A stretch of 64,000 nucleotides of DNA from Sclerodactyla briareus (Eukaryota; Echinodermata; Holothuroidea; Dendrochirotida; Sclerodactylidae): NCBI GenBank assembly GCA_026419785.1, contig JAODTK010002632.1, positions 62,001 through 126,000 of the forward strand, read 5' to 3'. The notes below the pieces were generated by a model. That model ran no database searches and was not told the origin of the DNA. It worked only from the letters and a program-made list of their open reading frames with translations. This document shows, piece after piece, positions 31,966-43,779 of the stretch. The position numbers and the translations under genes are program-made. Every line of letters begins with the position of its first letter. Position 1 is the stretch's first letter.

Positions 31966-32229
31966 TGCATGTTAGAATAACGGCCTAATGAAAAAAGGCC
32001 TAATGTAAATAAAACGGCCTTAGGAAACATCGGCGGTCCCAATTCCGGATAAATCCAAATGCAGGGGGCATTCATACACTTTACGGTTAATTATTTCCCA
32101 AATTTCCCACCAACATTCAAAACTAACAGTTACTATTAGTTTACAGGTTAGGAATAAATAAACGGGATAATAAACCCGGCTAAAGGGTAGTTTTGACTTG
32201 CATGGGTAGACATTATGCAATCATGCCCC

Positions 32230-32320
32230 AAAATCCCCCCCCCCCAAAAAAAAATATCCCATCAATTGTTTGGAGGGCCCCAGAAAAATGTTTGATGGGG
32301 ACCCCCCCCCCCCCCCACAG
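32230..32320. repeat. Poly-C/poly-A low-complexity patch
   Basis: C runs at about 32235-32245 and 32304-32317, with an A run between them. Confidence 0.8.
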
Positions 32321-32685
32321 AGGTCTCAGACCAGCATAACCTGAACATGATTGGCCTGAAGAAGTAGGAAACTAGCTGAAAGACAATGAAGGGTGATCAT
32401 TAGTAGGCCGGCTTACACTTACGCAATCTGGATCTGTAGTGCTGCTGGTTCACCGTGGTAATTCAGCAACAGATCATCTGGCGTTGCAAGCTGGTTGAAA
32501 GAGCTAGAGCTGCAGTGCTACGCTAGTGCTATACTTCATAAGCGTAGATCTCGAGTAGTCTAGTCACACTGCACAGTGCTTGCGCTTGTATCTGCTGTGA
32601 TGCGCGCGCCCGGAGGCCCTGGAAGGTTTTTCTCCTGTGATAAGGGCAGGGACGTATATGACCAAGCCGCGTTTGACATTCCCTC

Positions 32686-32824
32686 CGAATTTCACTCAAG
32701 TGAGATTATTCGAATTAATTCCACTTAAGTGAAATCAATTCGACTTCAGTTGAATTCAATTTATAAACTTGAGACGATTTGATTTTGACTCAATTTGGAT
32801 TGTGAATTCACTGAGTGAAATTCG
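32686..32824. mobile_element. Small palindromic element with 17-18 bp inverted ends (MITE candidate)
   Basis: The left end, CGAATTTCACTCAAGTGA, and the right end, TCACTGAGTGAAATTCG, are inverted copies that differ by one base gap. Inside are further short palindromes (CACTTAAGTG, GACTTCAGTTGAA). There is no coding capacity. No target duplication was identified. Confidence 0.55.
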
Positions 32825-33059
32825 ATGTAACTTTTATAATAGCTCCATGATTTAACTCAAGTCGGAAAGAAGAAGCCATTGAAGCGACTCGTTGTTCACT
32901 CGTTGAATCTTATTGAGCGCCCTCACAAAACTTTTTGTAGGCGTCACGTGCACGCTTGAAGGACAACAGTATGGAACGCCGAATGCGCCAAAAATTATGC
33001 TGGCTTCACTCGTTCTGATACGTGAATCTTAAGCGGAATAACGACCTAGAAGTCATTAT

Positions 33060-33470
33060 TCCACCTATGTTCCAAGCCACATAATGAGAAAATTGCACGT
33101 TTTATCGCCAATAAAATCGTGGACGAAAAATGATCGCCACTTGCGCCAAAATTCAAGCAAGTCATGGCGTTACCCGTCAGTTTTCAGTGCCGTAATAATG
33201 AGTTCCTTAGTCATCATTGCATTGTCTCATGCCGTAATAACAACTTCTTTTCTCATTATTAGTTTATTCGGAGGGCATAATAATGACTTACGTGCTCGTT
33301 ATCCGCTATCCCCGTCATTCATAATGACTTCCTTGAGTAGGTCCGTTCTCCTCTGCAATTAAATAATGACTTAGTTCCCGTTATTCTGCCTATTCCGATT
33401 CATGAAAATGACTTAATTCCTCATTATTCCGCCGCTCGTCTATAATAATGACTCGATTAGTGATAACCAT
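33060..33470. repeat. Degenerate tandem repeat around ATAATGACTT
   Basis: AATAATGACTTA-TTCC-TCATTATTCCG-like units recur six to seven times at 50-65 bp spacing, with heavy divergence. Confidence 0.6.
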
Positions 33471-33699
33471 TAGTTGGTGTTTGCATAGTGTTGCGTTGGG
33501 TGCTGTGATATTCTAAAATACCATGCAGTGAGGATACAGTCATGAAAGGAGCAATGGAATGGGCATGGCAACAACCAGTACGTTCGCGCAAAGCGCGAGA
33601 TATTGCAGAATCCAATTTCACCAACGACATTTCACTTAACCCTCTTTGACCCTTCACTTAGATAGAGGTTTTTGACTCCAAAGATTACGGCCCCCATTT

Positions 33700-35050
33700 T
33701 ATACCATTTGCGGAACCACAGTGCTCATGGGCAGGGACCTTCCAATTAGGGACAGACAGTGGCCAACAAAATGAGGATAAACACAGAAGAAAGTAAAAAC
33801 CGCAACTGCGTGCGAAGCGATCACGGAACTTTTCCACTTTTGGACATCCCATCGAAAAGTCAGGCAATCTTTGGATATAAACTTATTCTCGCCTGAATTT
33901 TGATTCATATCTTTGCACGATGTTGTGGCGTTCCCTTGCCGAATATTCGATGGCTATTTTATAGTTGCTTAGTGTGTGCAACCGTGCAAGCACCCAACTT
34001 TCAACAAGTGGTCGCCCCCATAAATTGATTGCTGAATACTCTGGTTCAAATTTGCAAATAGCAGAGGTGTCACCAGACTCTCCAGACGGGGGGAACAATA
34101 AGGGGCAACAGTACTCTTTTCGGGTGGCGCGAGGCTACAATCTAAGCATAGCGGAATCGCACAAGACTTTTCGCGGCGCAAGCCCTCCCAATGGCTGAAA
34201 ATTAACCCTCTCCTGGGCCTGTAGTCTGCATTTACCAGCTCCAACTTTCCTTGCTGGGCATTTTGTGATCACAAATTCTGCAATCGGTGGGGAATTTGAA
34301 CATATATTGTCAGACCTCGGTCTTAACGCTGTCCCGACTTTAACGTTTTGGCCATAATATCCAACCATTTGTACTCCATATGGGAAAGGATCGACCGCCC
34401 GCCCCCCCCAAAATATGGACTTAGAGCTATCTGCAGCTCTACTGTCCCAACCATGATATGACGTCATGCCAGAAAGAACACGGAACTTCCGAGTAGTAGT
34501 TACCTGAAGAAAACAACAGCGTTGAATTTCAAGCTGTCTGATAGCCTAGGCTACTGCAGTTCCAAATCGCGCGTGGTCGAGGGAGGAGGAACGAACCGAT
34601 GCTAGGGTTTTAGTAATAAAAAAGAGGGTGATTGTAGTTTTCAAGGTCAATGAGAATGTTGTTGTATGATTCCACCTCACAATATGTATAAGTTAGGGGG
34701 ACAATGAGGCGGAATTTCCAGCGAGTGTGCGGAGATGACGGGAGAGCATGGGACAAAATCCACCACGAGTACGCGCGAACACAAAACTTGTCACTTGTAG
34801 TGGCATTTGAGGCGAATTTGTCCATTTTATTCGTCAGTTTGAGGCATTCTATCGAAAAATTAAGGCAAAATTTGGACTCAGCTTTTCTCACTTGACTTTG
34901 AATCATTTCTTCTTCCTGACAACGCAATATTTGTGGCGTTCCTGCGCATTTTCGATGCCCCCCTGTGTCCTTTTATGAAGTATGTGACGGTGCACCCCTT
35001 CACAGTGGGTCAAAAGCGCCATAAATACAATTGTAGAAAATCACAGATTC
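33700..35050. repeat. Pair of diverged direct repeats
   Basis: Segments at 33730-34030 and 34690-35030 share an ordered set of words: GACAATGAGG / AAATGAGGA, TATCGAAAAATTAAGGCAA / ATCGAAAAGTCAGGCAA, TTTGAATCAT / TTTGATTCAT, TTGTGGCGTTCC, ATTTTCGATG / ATATTCGATG, GTGCAAC / GTGCACC, GCCATAAATA / CCATAAATT. They are about 1 kb apart. Confidence 0.5.
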
Positions 35051-35439
35051 CGCAAATCTTATGCAAAACGATATGGATTGGAGGAGAACCTCCTTTTATT
35101 GATAATTAAGAACAACCCGGAGTAAATTTCAGGCAAAAATTTGTTAGGAACATCATTGTTCTGCACAAGGCACATCATATGTCCTGAACACTTCCGGTAC
35201 ATAAGATACCCGCGCGCGTATAGCGCGCAAAAAATCGGATCGAATCAGCAAGAATTCACGACTTGATTTTTAGTAATTTGATTTGTTTACAGCACGTGCT
35301 TGTGGGGCTATGTCGGATACAGTGTCAGCGAAATAGTACCTCAAATATTGGGGGGAGGGTGACAAAATGCATTGCGTCCCCCTCACGCAAAATATTTGGG
35401 ACGCCCCTCTTCCCCCCCCCCCCTCTCCCCATGATCGCC

Positions 35440-36170
35440 GCCCTTGACTGCGGACTTTAAAGGGTAAAAATATTCCAGATTACTGGGGCAGCTGCTGAAA
35501 AAGACCGATCACCATAGTGTTGAGTTCGTGAGAGCGTGGGCGACTTAGCCGAGCTTGGCGACTAGCGAAGAGATCGGACAGATTGATATTCTGTAAGAAG
35601 TTCAGTGATGTAGATTGGTGCCATTCCGTGGAGAGCTTCGTAGCGAGGTGACGAGAGACGAACCAAAGAGATTTTAACTCAATTCGCTTTTGAATTGGAA
35701 GCCAGTGAAGATTGTGCATGATTGGAGTGATGTGCCATACTTCCGGCTGCGTGTGACCAAACGAGCTGCAGAGGTATGGATATGATGCCGATGCACCTTC
35801 CGAAGCCCCGATATTCCTTTTCAGGATAGTCCAGAGAAGGCTGTTGCAGTAGTCCAACCCTGAGGACACGAAGTTGTACGATACGCTCAGTGGTAAGCTG
35901 TCATATATGTTTTTCCGGAGGCAGCCAAATTCGGTTAAATGCATATGAGGCTGCACCGCACAACATTCTGGTCAAAAGAGGCATTGGCTCAGTGTCGTTT
36001 CCAATTTGACTCCAAGGTTTTTGACTGTGGGGGAGGCATGAATGACAATGTCACCAATTGTTATACCCGGAGGCGGAGGATACTGGTAGAAACGGGAGTG
36101 AAAAAGACCGCCTCGGTTTTGGAGTCATTGAGCATCAACTTAGACCAAGCTAGCTAAGATGAGATAAAGA
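35440..36170 (-). pseudogene. L2/CR1-type LINE fragment: RT palm end and thumb
   Basis: Minus strand, from 36170 downward: WSKLMLNDSKTEAVFFTP, ITIGDIVIHASPTVKNLGVK, then SGLDYCNSLLWTILKRN, HITPIMHNLHWLPIQKRIE and YGDRSFSAAAPVIWN. This is the standard C-terminal part of an L2-like reverse transcriptase. It starts abruptly just after motif C and is cut off after the thumb. At least four frameshifts. Confidence 0.85.
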
Positions 36171-37480
36171 ATTCTTTATTGCGCGCGCCCGCCCGACCCC
36201 CGCTCACCCCCAGTCACATGCAAGGAATTAACTTCACTTCATCTCAAACAGATAAAACAGTTTTGGAAGAAATACAAAAATAGACTATGTATAATCTAAA
36301 TGCACAATCAAAAAGACGATAAGAGTTATCAATGAGGGGACGGACTACACAACATCCAGGTTCTAGAATCCAAACAATAACTGTTAGTCTATTACCTACA
36401 AAACTCCTTGGCAGAGGTTTAACGCTCGAGGCAAAAGACAGCCACCGTCTTGTAACGACTCAGTCCCCGCATTTAAAACAATTGGTTTGCCTGTTGCGCT
36501 GATGTGCCGAATTGCTCCTCAAAGAGAGGTGGTGACGGTAACCAGTGACTTGGCACTCTCGTGTTCTATGACAGTGGCAAGTACCGTAACTCGTCTATCA
36601 AACGGAGCTCATGTGACTGACAGACACGCCGGCCTCTTAACTATAGAATTAATTTGCCCAAGTCTCTCACAGTTGTATTTCCTCCACATGCGACCAGACA
36701 GAATGTAATTATACTCTCGATCGCCGCCTCATAGAACAAGGAGATGAGTGTGGATTCGAGTCTAAAGTATTAGTTTACGAAAGTAAGAATAATCGGACGG
36801 TTGGTTTTAGCTAGGACTGGACAGTACAACTCTGCTCCCCTAATCCAGTTTGTCAGCATATCAATTCCTTCGGCGCCTCTCTATGCGCCGCGACCGCCTC
36901 GTACAAAATACCCATTACAGCCCCTATTGCTCCACTGTGAACCATGTGGTCCTCGGACAATTAACAAACCGTTATTCACATCCTGTAAAATTTTTATTAA
37001 AACGGAAAATGAAGGAAAAAAATTGTCTTTTTTCTGTTAGTGCATTTTTTTTTCTAGCATAAAATATTCTTCTGCGTCGGACAGTAGGTTTGAAAAAAGA
37101 AAAATCCTTGCCAAATTGTTCGGGACCTCTGGTTGTGTACAGGGTGCACACGCCAACCCTGGCCCTTCAAACCGTGATTTGCGTTCCCATACTGACCAAG
37201 GTCGCACAAACTTGTATAAACACCAATAGAAAGGACGAGAATTTTACCTCATATGATACCTATTCATAATCATAGGATTTTCGTCATGGAAATCGACTCG
37301 GGGGGTGGCAAATAACCCATAATCATTGAACAAGTCTCCCAGGCTATGAGTATACAAGTATACACAAGCCAAACGGAACAAAGGGCCGTGGGGTCGTACC
37401 ATTTTCCATTGTGGTTATGTCTGTTTTATCAAGCGAATGTCATTATTAACAGTTACCCTAAAGCCGTAGTACCAGACCTG
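36171..37480. other. No recognised feature
   Basis: Unannotated DNA between two LINE fragments. Short open frames have no family features. Confidence 0.4.
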
Positions 37481-38400
37481 TCCGTATGTTAGAAAAAATT
37501 TAATACTGGAAAACTAGTTGTATTAATTGATTATGTAGGAAATAATGTCGAGATAGGTTCGTGACAAGCACAAATAGTAGCAGTCGGCCCCCGTAATTCC
37601 TACGCACCCAGGCGAAAGAAGCGCTCGGTCTAATTGTACAATAGTGGTTCAGGAGCCCTGTGTATTCGCCCCCCCCCCCCCCCCACACCCACCCCCAGGT
37701 CAGTTAGTGATTGTGAGTACATAACCTTGGAGCGCTCGGACACCATTTTCGTTGTAACTTAGTACCCAAAATCGGGAAAGGAATGATATGTGTCGTAACC
37801 CTAAATACTTGTACGAGTGAACCTTGTTCCACTTGCTCTCCTCCAATAGTTATTATCTCTAGCTGGGCTCACCACGACTGGGGGTCACCAACAAGCTCCT
37901 TTAGTTTTGGAAATTGCAGTCACAGTCTATTTTCATGACACCAATCAGTTAATGTAGATATCACTGCCCTATATTCCAGTCTCATCACCATTATTCCCTA
38001 TCAGACCTAAGATACATGTATAGTTCGGCATATTGAAAGTATACGTGTTGGGAATCGCTCCGACCAGTTTGGAGGTATATAGCGTGAATAGTACAGGCGA
38101 TAACGCAACCCTGGTGGAGCAACCAGTTGTGTAATAATGTAACTAGAGACTCTGCCAATTCACACCAACTTCTGGGTCCTATTGTAAGGAAGTCTAAACA
38201 CCCTTGTCAGATTGCTATTGATCTTGTAATCATTCATTTTGTTAACCAATATATGCGGAAGAATAGTGTGAAAGCAGAGGAAAAATCCACAATAATAATC
38301 TGGCGTAGTTGCCAGGCTGTCAATCAAAATGCTTATATACAAGAATCAGTTGAAAAGCAAATAGCATCTTCACAGAGCGCTTGTTTTTGTAGGCAAACGT
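37480..38400 (-). pseudogene. LINE reverse transcriptase fragment (L2/Rex1-like)
   Basis: Minus strand, in order: a motif A region (CGF--FHTILPHILVNKM, near 38.3 kb; relatives read DFSSAFNTI), NRTQKV-IGRVSSYI, motif B TTGCSTRVALSPVLFTLYTS at about 38055-38120 (relatives GVPQGxxLSPxLFTLYT), a YADD-like stretch at about 38015-38030 (called Y-A-E), LGLIGNNGDET, and LTDWC followed by KTKELV. It is cut by a poly-C run at 37671-37684. Clade assignment is uncertain. Confidence 0.72.
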
Positions 38401-38900
38401 AAGGTATCCTCATGAGTAGTAAGATGAGGGGCGCAGCGGAGGAGAGCACCAGACGTTCAAGGTTTTCATGGGACTCGAGGTGAGTGCCCACTGGTCTCAG
38501 ATCATTCAGATTCGTCTACATATAGGTTTCTTGGGTATTGCACCGGTGGGAGGATTCCAGGATTACAGGCACACGATGTGTACTCATAGACATGGTAAAA
38601 AATACCATGATGGATATATGAGAGGCCTATGGCCACATTTTCAAAATTCTTAACCATTGATACAATCTGGCCCGGAGGCCTTGCCAGAGTTGACATTTCC
38701 GCAATTCTCTAGAGGATTCAGCAAGAGTAGAAACTCTATTTTCTCAGAGTGACTATCACCCCAAGTCTGTCACATGACCTGCTGGTAAGCTCTAATGAGA
38801 AGTCATGGTTGTCAAACCTAGCATAAAACTCATTTTTTACACCCCAGGCATGATGTCAGGAGTAACATTTCCCACGTGATATTAGAAGGGGTAGTGTTTC
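38400..38900. other. No recognised feature
   Basis: Spacer between LINE fragments. Confidence 0.4.
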
Positions 38901-39885
38901 AATCCAGTAGGGACACATTTCATGCCTTTCCAAACCAAGCCAGTGTCATTGATTTGTTTAAAAGTCCTTTCAATTTGTCCGTATATCTGTCATTGGCCTT
39001 CCGTAGTTCCCCAATCGAGGTTACGGTGCACCGCATGTAAGTTTGTCCGATCTCCTTCTCGGAGGAAGCAGGCTGTCTTTCATGATGACGGCTTTCAGTT
39101 CCGACGTAACCCAACCGTTTGTTGTTCGGATAGAGCGTTTGTTTTCCTTTCAAACGAGAACACTTTTGCAGAAGTTTTTTATGTAAATCGGCACAACAGT
39201 ATCCGTTGAGGTCGGTCATCGATTGTTTGTCCACAAGTGTTACGAACAGGTCCCCATCAGTTGGATTCGAAAGCAAGTCCTCCAAACGTTCTTGAGTGGC
39301 CTCATTCCAGGACTTCTATTGTATCTTGATGGCTTACTCTATCCGGAGCACTGGTCGGTAGGTCAGGATACGGGTGATCACGTAAATGATCCGGGAATTA
39401 CCGGAGGGGCCAGATGGTAGGTAGGCTTGTAAGCGTCTTTGACCCGAACAATAGAACAGATCAAGAATATTGTTCCTCGCGTGGGCCCTGTTACATAGCT
39501 GGGTTAGCATGGAATAAAACCATCTTGACAGTATTAAAGTCCCTGTGCTAAGGCTTACGGCCCGTCTGGGATTTGGTCTGTTGCTGAGCATTTCGGCCGC
39601 CGATCAGAGTTGCTTAATGAGCAGTTCCCACGTTGGTCCGATGGTGTGAATATAGACAACGTTTGAGGTTTGGTTTATGCAGGAAATTCTCGAGCGATGA
39701 TAGACCGGCGATTTTAAGGCACAGTGTTCAATATCTGGGGTGAAAAGTTGTTGTCCTGCGATGTGTACGTTGTAGTGCTACACCCACTGGCACTGATGAA
39801 CGCACACACGCCTCCCCCTTCTCGCCATTCTGGGATTCCGGGGTTACGGTCGGCCCGATAAAGATTGGGAGCAATCGAGACACAC
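38900..39885 (-). pseudogene. LINE endonuclease and linker fragment
   Basis: Minus strand: APNLYRADRNPGIPEWREGG and GVCAFI (near 39.83 kb), RARNNILDLFYC (near 39.45 kb), PSGPSGNSRIIYVITRILTY (near 39.38 kb; relatives have PSGPSDHS), then linker pieces LRKANDRYTDKLKGLLN (near 38.98 kb). The order is endonuclease then linker, but the reverse transcriptase expected below 38.9 kb is missing. Confidence 0.78.
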
Positions 39886-40365
39886 TGTTCCAATTGGGAG
39901 GTCATGTGGGTTCTGTTGTCACGATTAAGAATCATGTATAGATGCGTGTCGTCGGCAAACGTTCATGTAGTCGATCCCCCATGGCAGGAGTAATACATCA
40001 CCAAGAGGTGCAGTGTTAGAGCGTGAAAAGCTGAGGTCCTAGGACAGAGCCTTGTGAGACGCCTGTGAACATTGTAGTGCTCTCAGAAAGGATGTTCATA
40101 TCTTCACGTTTGGGTGCGATCAGCAGATAGGATGTCAGCACTGGAGAGCAAGGTCGGTGATGCCGTAGCGCTGATTGAGACGTTTGATCAAGATTTAGTG
40201 GTCGATGGTGTCAACGGCGGTGACTGACTAGTCGAGCGTTAAAAAGCACGCTCACCGTGATCATCGATAGCACGTAAGAGGTCGTTATGTACCCGGACCA
40301 GTGCAGTCTCAGTGCTATGGTATTGCCTATAGGCGGACCAGTCAGGTTATTATGTCATACGTAGG
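39886..40365 (-). pseudogene. LINE reverse transcriptase fragment, fused ahead of an endonuclease fragment
   Basis: Minus strand: SAYRQYHSTETALVRVHNDL and LRAIDDHGE (40.35-40.25 kb), then, after frameshifts, the motif A neighbourhood and RYGITDLALQ, motif B FTGVSQGSVLGPQLFTL (40.08-40.02 kb), motif C FADDTHLYMIL (39960-39925) and NRTHMTSQLEQCV. Directly after that, in the same frame, comes an endonuclease sequence (see 38900-39885). A normal LINE has the endonuclease first, so two elements are joined here. Confidence 0.85.
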
Positions 40366-40929
40366 CCGTAAGCGGGTGGACACTAAACGTTCATCGCCTT
40401 GCTCACAAACTTCAATTTTGATATATGCGGCGATGATCTTGAATGAAGGCTGATCCCACTTGTACAACGAAATAGAAATACAGTTCTAGGCCTGATCAGA
40501 AAGGCGAGGCAAAACTCTTTCCACGATGCAATAAGGAACATCGAAGGAAACTCTAAGCTATTTGGAAGCTCCTACGAAATGTCCAATCAACCAACACTGA
40601 CATGAAAGTTCAACAATCACCCATTTTCGTTATAGTCGATGATAGAATATTGAAGGTAACCAGGAGTCTGCGAATGCATTTAACAAATTTTCAACTTCCT
40701 GTATCAACCCATATGTTGGAGCCGGGGTCCAAGGACTTTGATGAACTAACAACGGTTATATCTTAAATAACTCCCCATCGGTACCGCTTCGACATAACCG
40801 CTGGTCTCACAAGATTTCGTTATGCGGTATTTAAGTCTTTAGGACCCCAATGAAATTGGAATTAGTGCTAAAATTCCAAAGAGCAATGCACATTATTGTG
40901 AAAGTATTACTCACTTATAAATGTAGTAT

Positions 40930-42250
40930 TACAAACAACCGTGTTTTCAGCTAGCTGGAAACAAGCCAGAGTGACCCCAATATTCAAAAGCTGTTTCTAA
41001 TTATCGGCCTAGATCTTATTCTACCAGTGGTTATCCAGATTATTGAGAACCTACCGAATGAATTTGATCTACTAAAATCAGCGCAGTCAATATTCATGCC
41101 AGGGAAATGCACTCATGAGAGACAGCTTTCCTAGAAATCACAGACGGATGTCAATGGAAAGCAGCGACGAGGATATTTTGTGGCACAGTATTCCTAGATC
41201 GAAGAAAAACTTTTGATCTGGTCGATCATGACTTCTAATAAATACGCATGTTGGGTCTAGGGGTTTCGTAAGTACATGTGCTCGGATGACGTCTTACCTT
41301 GCTGTAGAACCCAGCGATTCAGATTAATGGGCTCCTTACTGATCCCAGCCGGTTGTTGTGGCGTTTCCTCAAGGGATCTATTCTAGGACCATTTGTTTTT
41401 CTTAATTTTATATAAATGACATGGGTCTCTCGTTAAAACATAATACGTGCGACATGTTTTGCTGACGATACACTTTTTTATGTTGCCTGGTAACTAATAA
41501 CAGATATAATGATTAATTACTGCTACATGTGTCAAAATAGCGACGGTTGTAGGTACACAAATGGAGATGATACCAGGAAACTAAAACTATGTTTGATAAC
41601 TCCCCGGGGAAAAAATATCGAGACAAGGTGAAATAGGGCATAAGCTCTCTGTACATGTAAAAACAACTGCATTCTACTGGTTGCATATTGATCAAACATA
41701 TCTTTGAATGTACATGTAGATTATCTTTTCCAACTTTTCAAGGGGCGAATTGCTCTTTTAAGAGAATAAAACCATTTATTGACAACGCTACTTTGCAACT
41801 GTATTATCACGGGTAATTATCCGCTGTTAGACTACTGGAAGTAACATATGGGTACAGCGAGGAGGGCGAATATGCACAAAGTTACCGGTGCAAAAAATCG
41901 CGGCCAGAGTAATTTTGGGGGCGAATCCTACTTCCAAGTAAGTTCTGATTATATGCTTGATACACTAGGATGGAAGGCATTCGATAAGCGCATTCAAGAA
42001 ACCGTCGTCAATGCTACTAAATGTCTCAATGGTAAGACCCCGATTATCTCAGAGGGTTATTCCAATTCCCAAAGATACGCACTCACATGGTCTAGATCGT
42101 CTACGCCAAACGACTATTTCATTAATACCGGTGGATGACCGATACACAAACGCTACGCTTTTCATACATCGCTAGAGACTGGAATACTTACCCCAACTGT
42201 AGGGAGGCGCAATCATTAGGCAGTTTTAACACATTAATTCATCAACGAAA
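40930..42250 (+). pseudogene. LINE reverse transcriptase and thumb, plus strand
   Basis: Seen in order: ASWKQARVTPIF (near 40.96 kb), FLDRRKTFDLVDHD (motif A, about 41190-41232), FPQGSILGPFVFLNF (motif B, about 41368-41412), FADDTLFYVA (motif C, about 41456-41488), a thumb frame at 41848-42138 with DTLGWKAFDKRIQETVVNAT, KCLNGKTP and TWSRSS, and ETGILTPTVGR. The thumb frame is 96 codons long, the best-preserved part. CR1-superfamily LINE. Confidence 0.85.
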
Positions 42251-42635
42251 TAATCGAATTTTTTATGAAGCTATATATATTTGAAGGATTTGAAAGTTTT
42301 CATGATTGTATATCGGGTATTTTATGAATTTTCATTTTACCATACATGGTTCCATCTGACAAAGGATTGCTCATATACTTTTTTATCCGTGATGATTATC
42401 TCATTGATTCCCATTTGTTTGTAACGATTCATGAAAGCTTTTATTAATGTACCTCTAATGCTCTCATTACGTTTAATGTCACTTTAATCAAATATTAACC
42501 TCTTCATGGGGATTCTTATATGTAATTTTTAAATATTGACTGGGTTATTATTTGGGCCAGATTAGCAATTTGCTAACCGAGTCTTTACCCATCATTCATG
42601 AATGTAAAATAAAGAAATTAAAATAAAAAATGCGG
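42250..42635 (+). mobile_element. Probable 3' untranslated end of the plus-strand LINE
   Basis: AT-rich non-coding stretch ending GTAAAATAAAGAAATTAAAATAAAAAA at 42605-42631, which looks like an A-rich LINE 3' terminus with an AATAAA signal. Confidence 0.5.
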
Positions 42636-43770
42636 TTGGGATCACATTTCCCGTTTTTCAGGATCGGTGTAACGTGACTACCTTAGGGGAGTGTGGAACG
42701 GCTCCTGAGCGCAAGCAACCATTCCGATACGATGTTCCTATTTGGAGTTATGGCATTCAATTTGGTCCATTGTGGCAGATAAATTGAGTAAAGGGGAAAA
42801 AAAAGGAGAATTTTTTAAAAAATATGCAGAAAATCAATAACGCATGACGTCCACTTGGCAACACGGGAAGTTATGACATCATGTTTCATTGCTTCATTTT
42901 GTTGAATAAGTCAACATTTACAGAATTCGGTTGTCTTTCTCTCCACCAAAGTGACCATCAACACATAACCCACTACAACAGCAATCCTCTCCCATGACTC
43001 AATGCTTTTCGAGTGAAATAAATGTGTGATTTGGCCAATAGAAAACCAGAGAGGGTTTTGCAGGGTTGCAAGTAGACATCTTTTATTATTGCATTATGGG
43101 ATGATTTTCGTTATTGCGCAATACACATGTACAGACTCTAAAGGCCTGTAACTCCGTCAATGGGGAAGTTGTATGAACTTCGGGTTTGGACTGACGCATT
43201 CAGTTTTTCTCCAGCTGATGTAATAGCTCTTTTAATTCTCCCGCATTGTCCTTGAGTGGTGGTATGCTCAAGTTTGTGGTTGTAGAAAGTATTACATAAG
43301 TAGAGATTGTTCACAATTCAGGTTCGATCGGGAATTAGAAATGATATCTGTCGCCCAGAATCGTAGAGTTATTGCCAGTCGTTCTGCGCGAGTAATGCTC
43401 AGTCTATGTGTAGAGGTGTGAAGAAGTTCAGAGCCCGACTGGTCCTCTTCTCCACAACCAAACACCCCCCCCCCTCGCCAATTAGTGAAATGGCTTTTAT
43501 AGAAGAAAAAATTGTCATATTTCACTGTATTACCTGATGAGATGAAAATGGGAAGGCACTTGGAGGGAGAACCGAGAAAAAAAACACAATATTATTCCAT
43601 GATTTCTCCCGTAGGCGGACGACGGAGAAGAAGGGACGGATCTGGAGTCCGCCCAACGGAGAAAATTGGGCTGACTCCATCCAAATGAGGAAGAGGTATT
43701 GTGACCTTGACTGACCTTAACGGATACTGGCCAACACTCCAGTGGGGGAGCAAGACGACCAGGAATGGGT
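42636..43770. other. No gene recognised; right part is probable LINE 3' UTR
   Basis: No coding signal in 42.64-43.5 kb. 43.53-43.78 kb follows the thumb of the minus-strand LINE and includes a CAGTCAAGGTCACAATACC-type stretch, consistent with its 3' untranslated region. Confidence 0.4.
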
Positions 43771-43779
43771 TGGCAGGCA

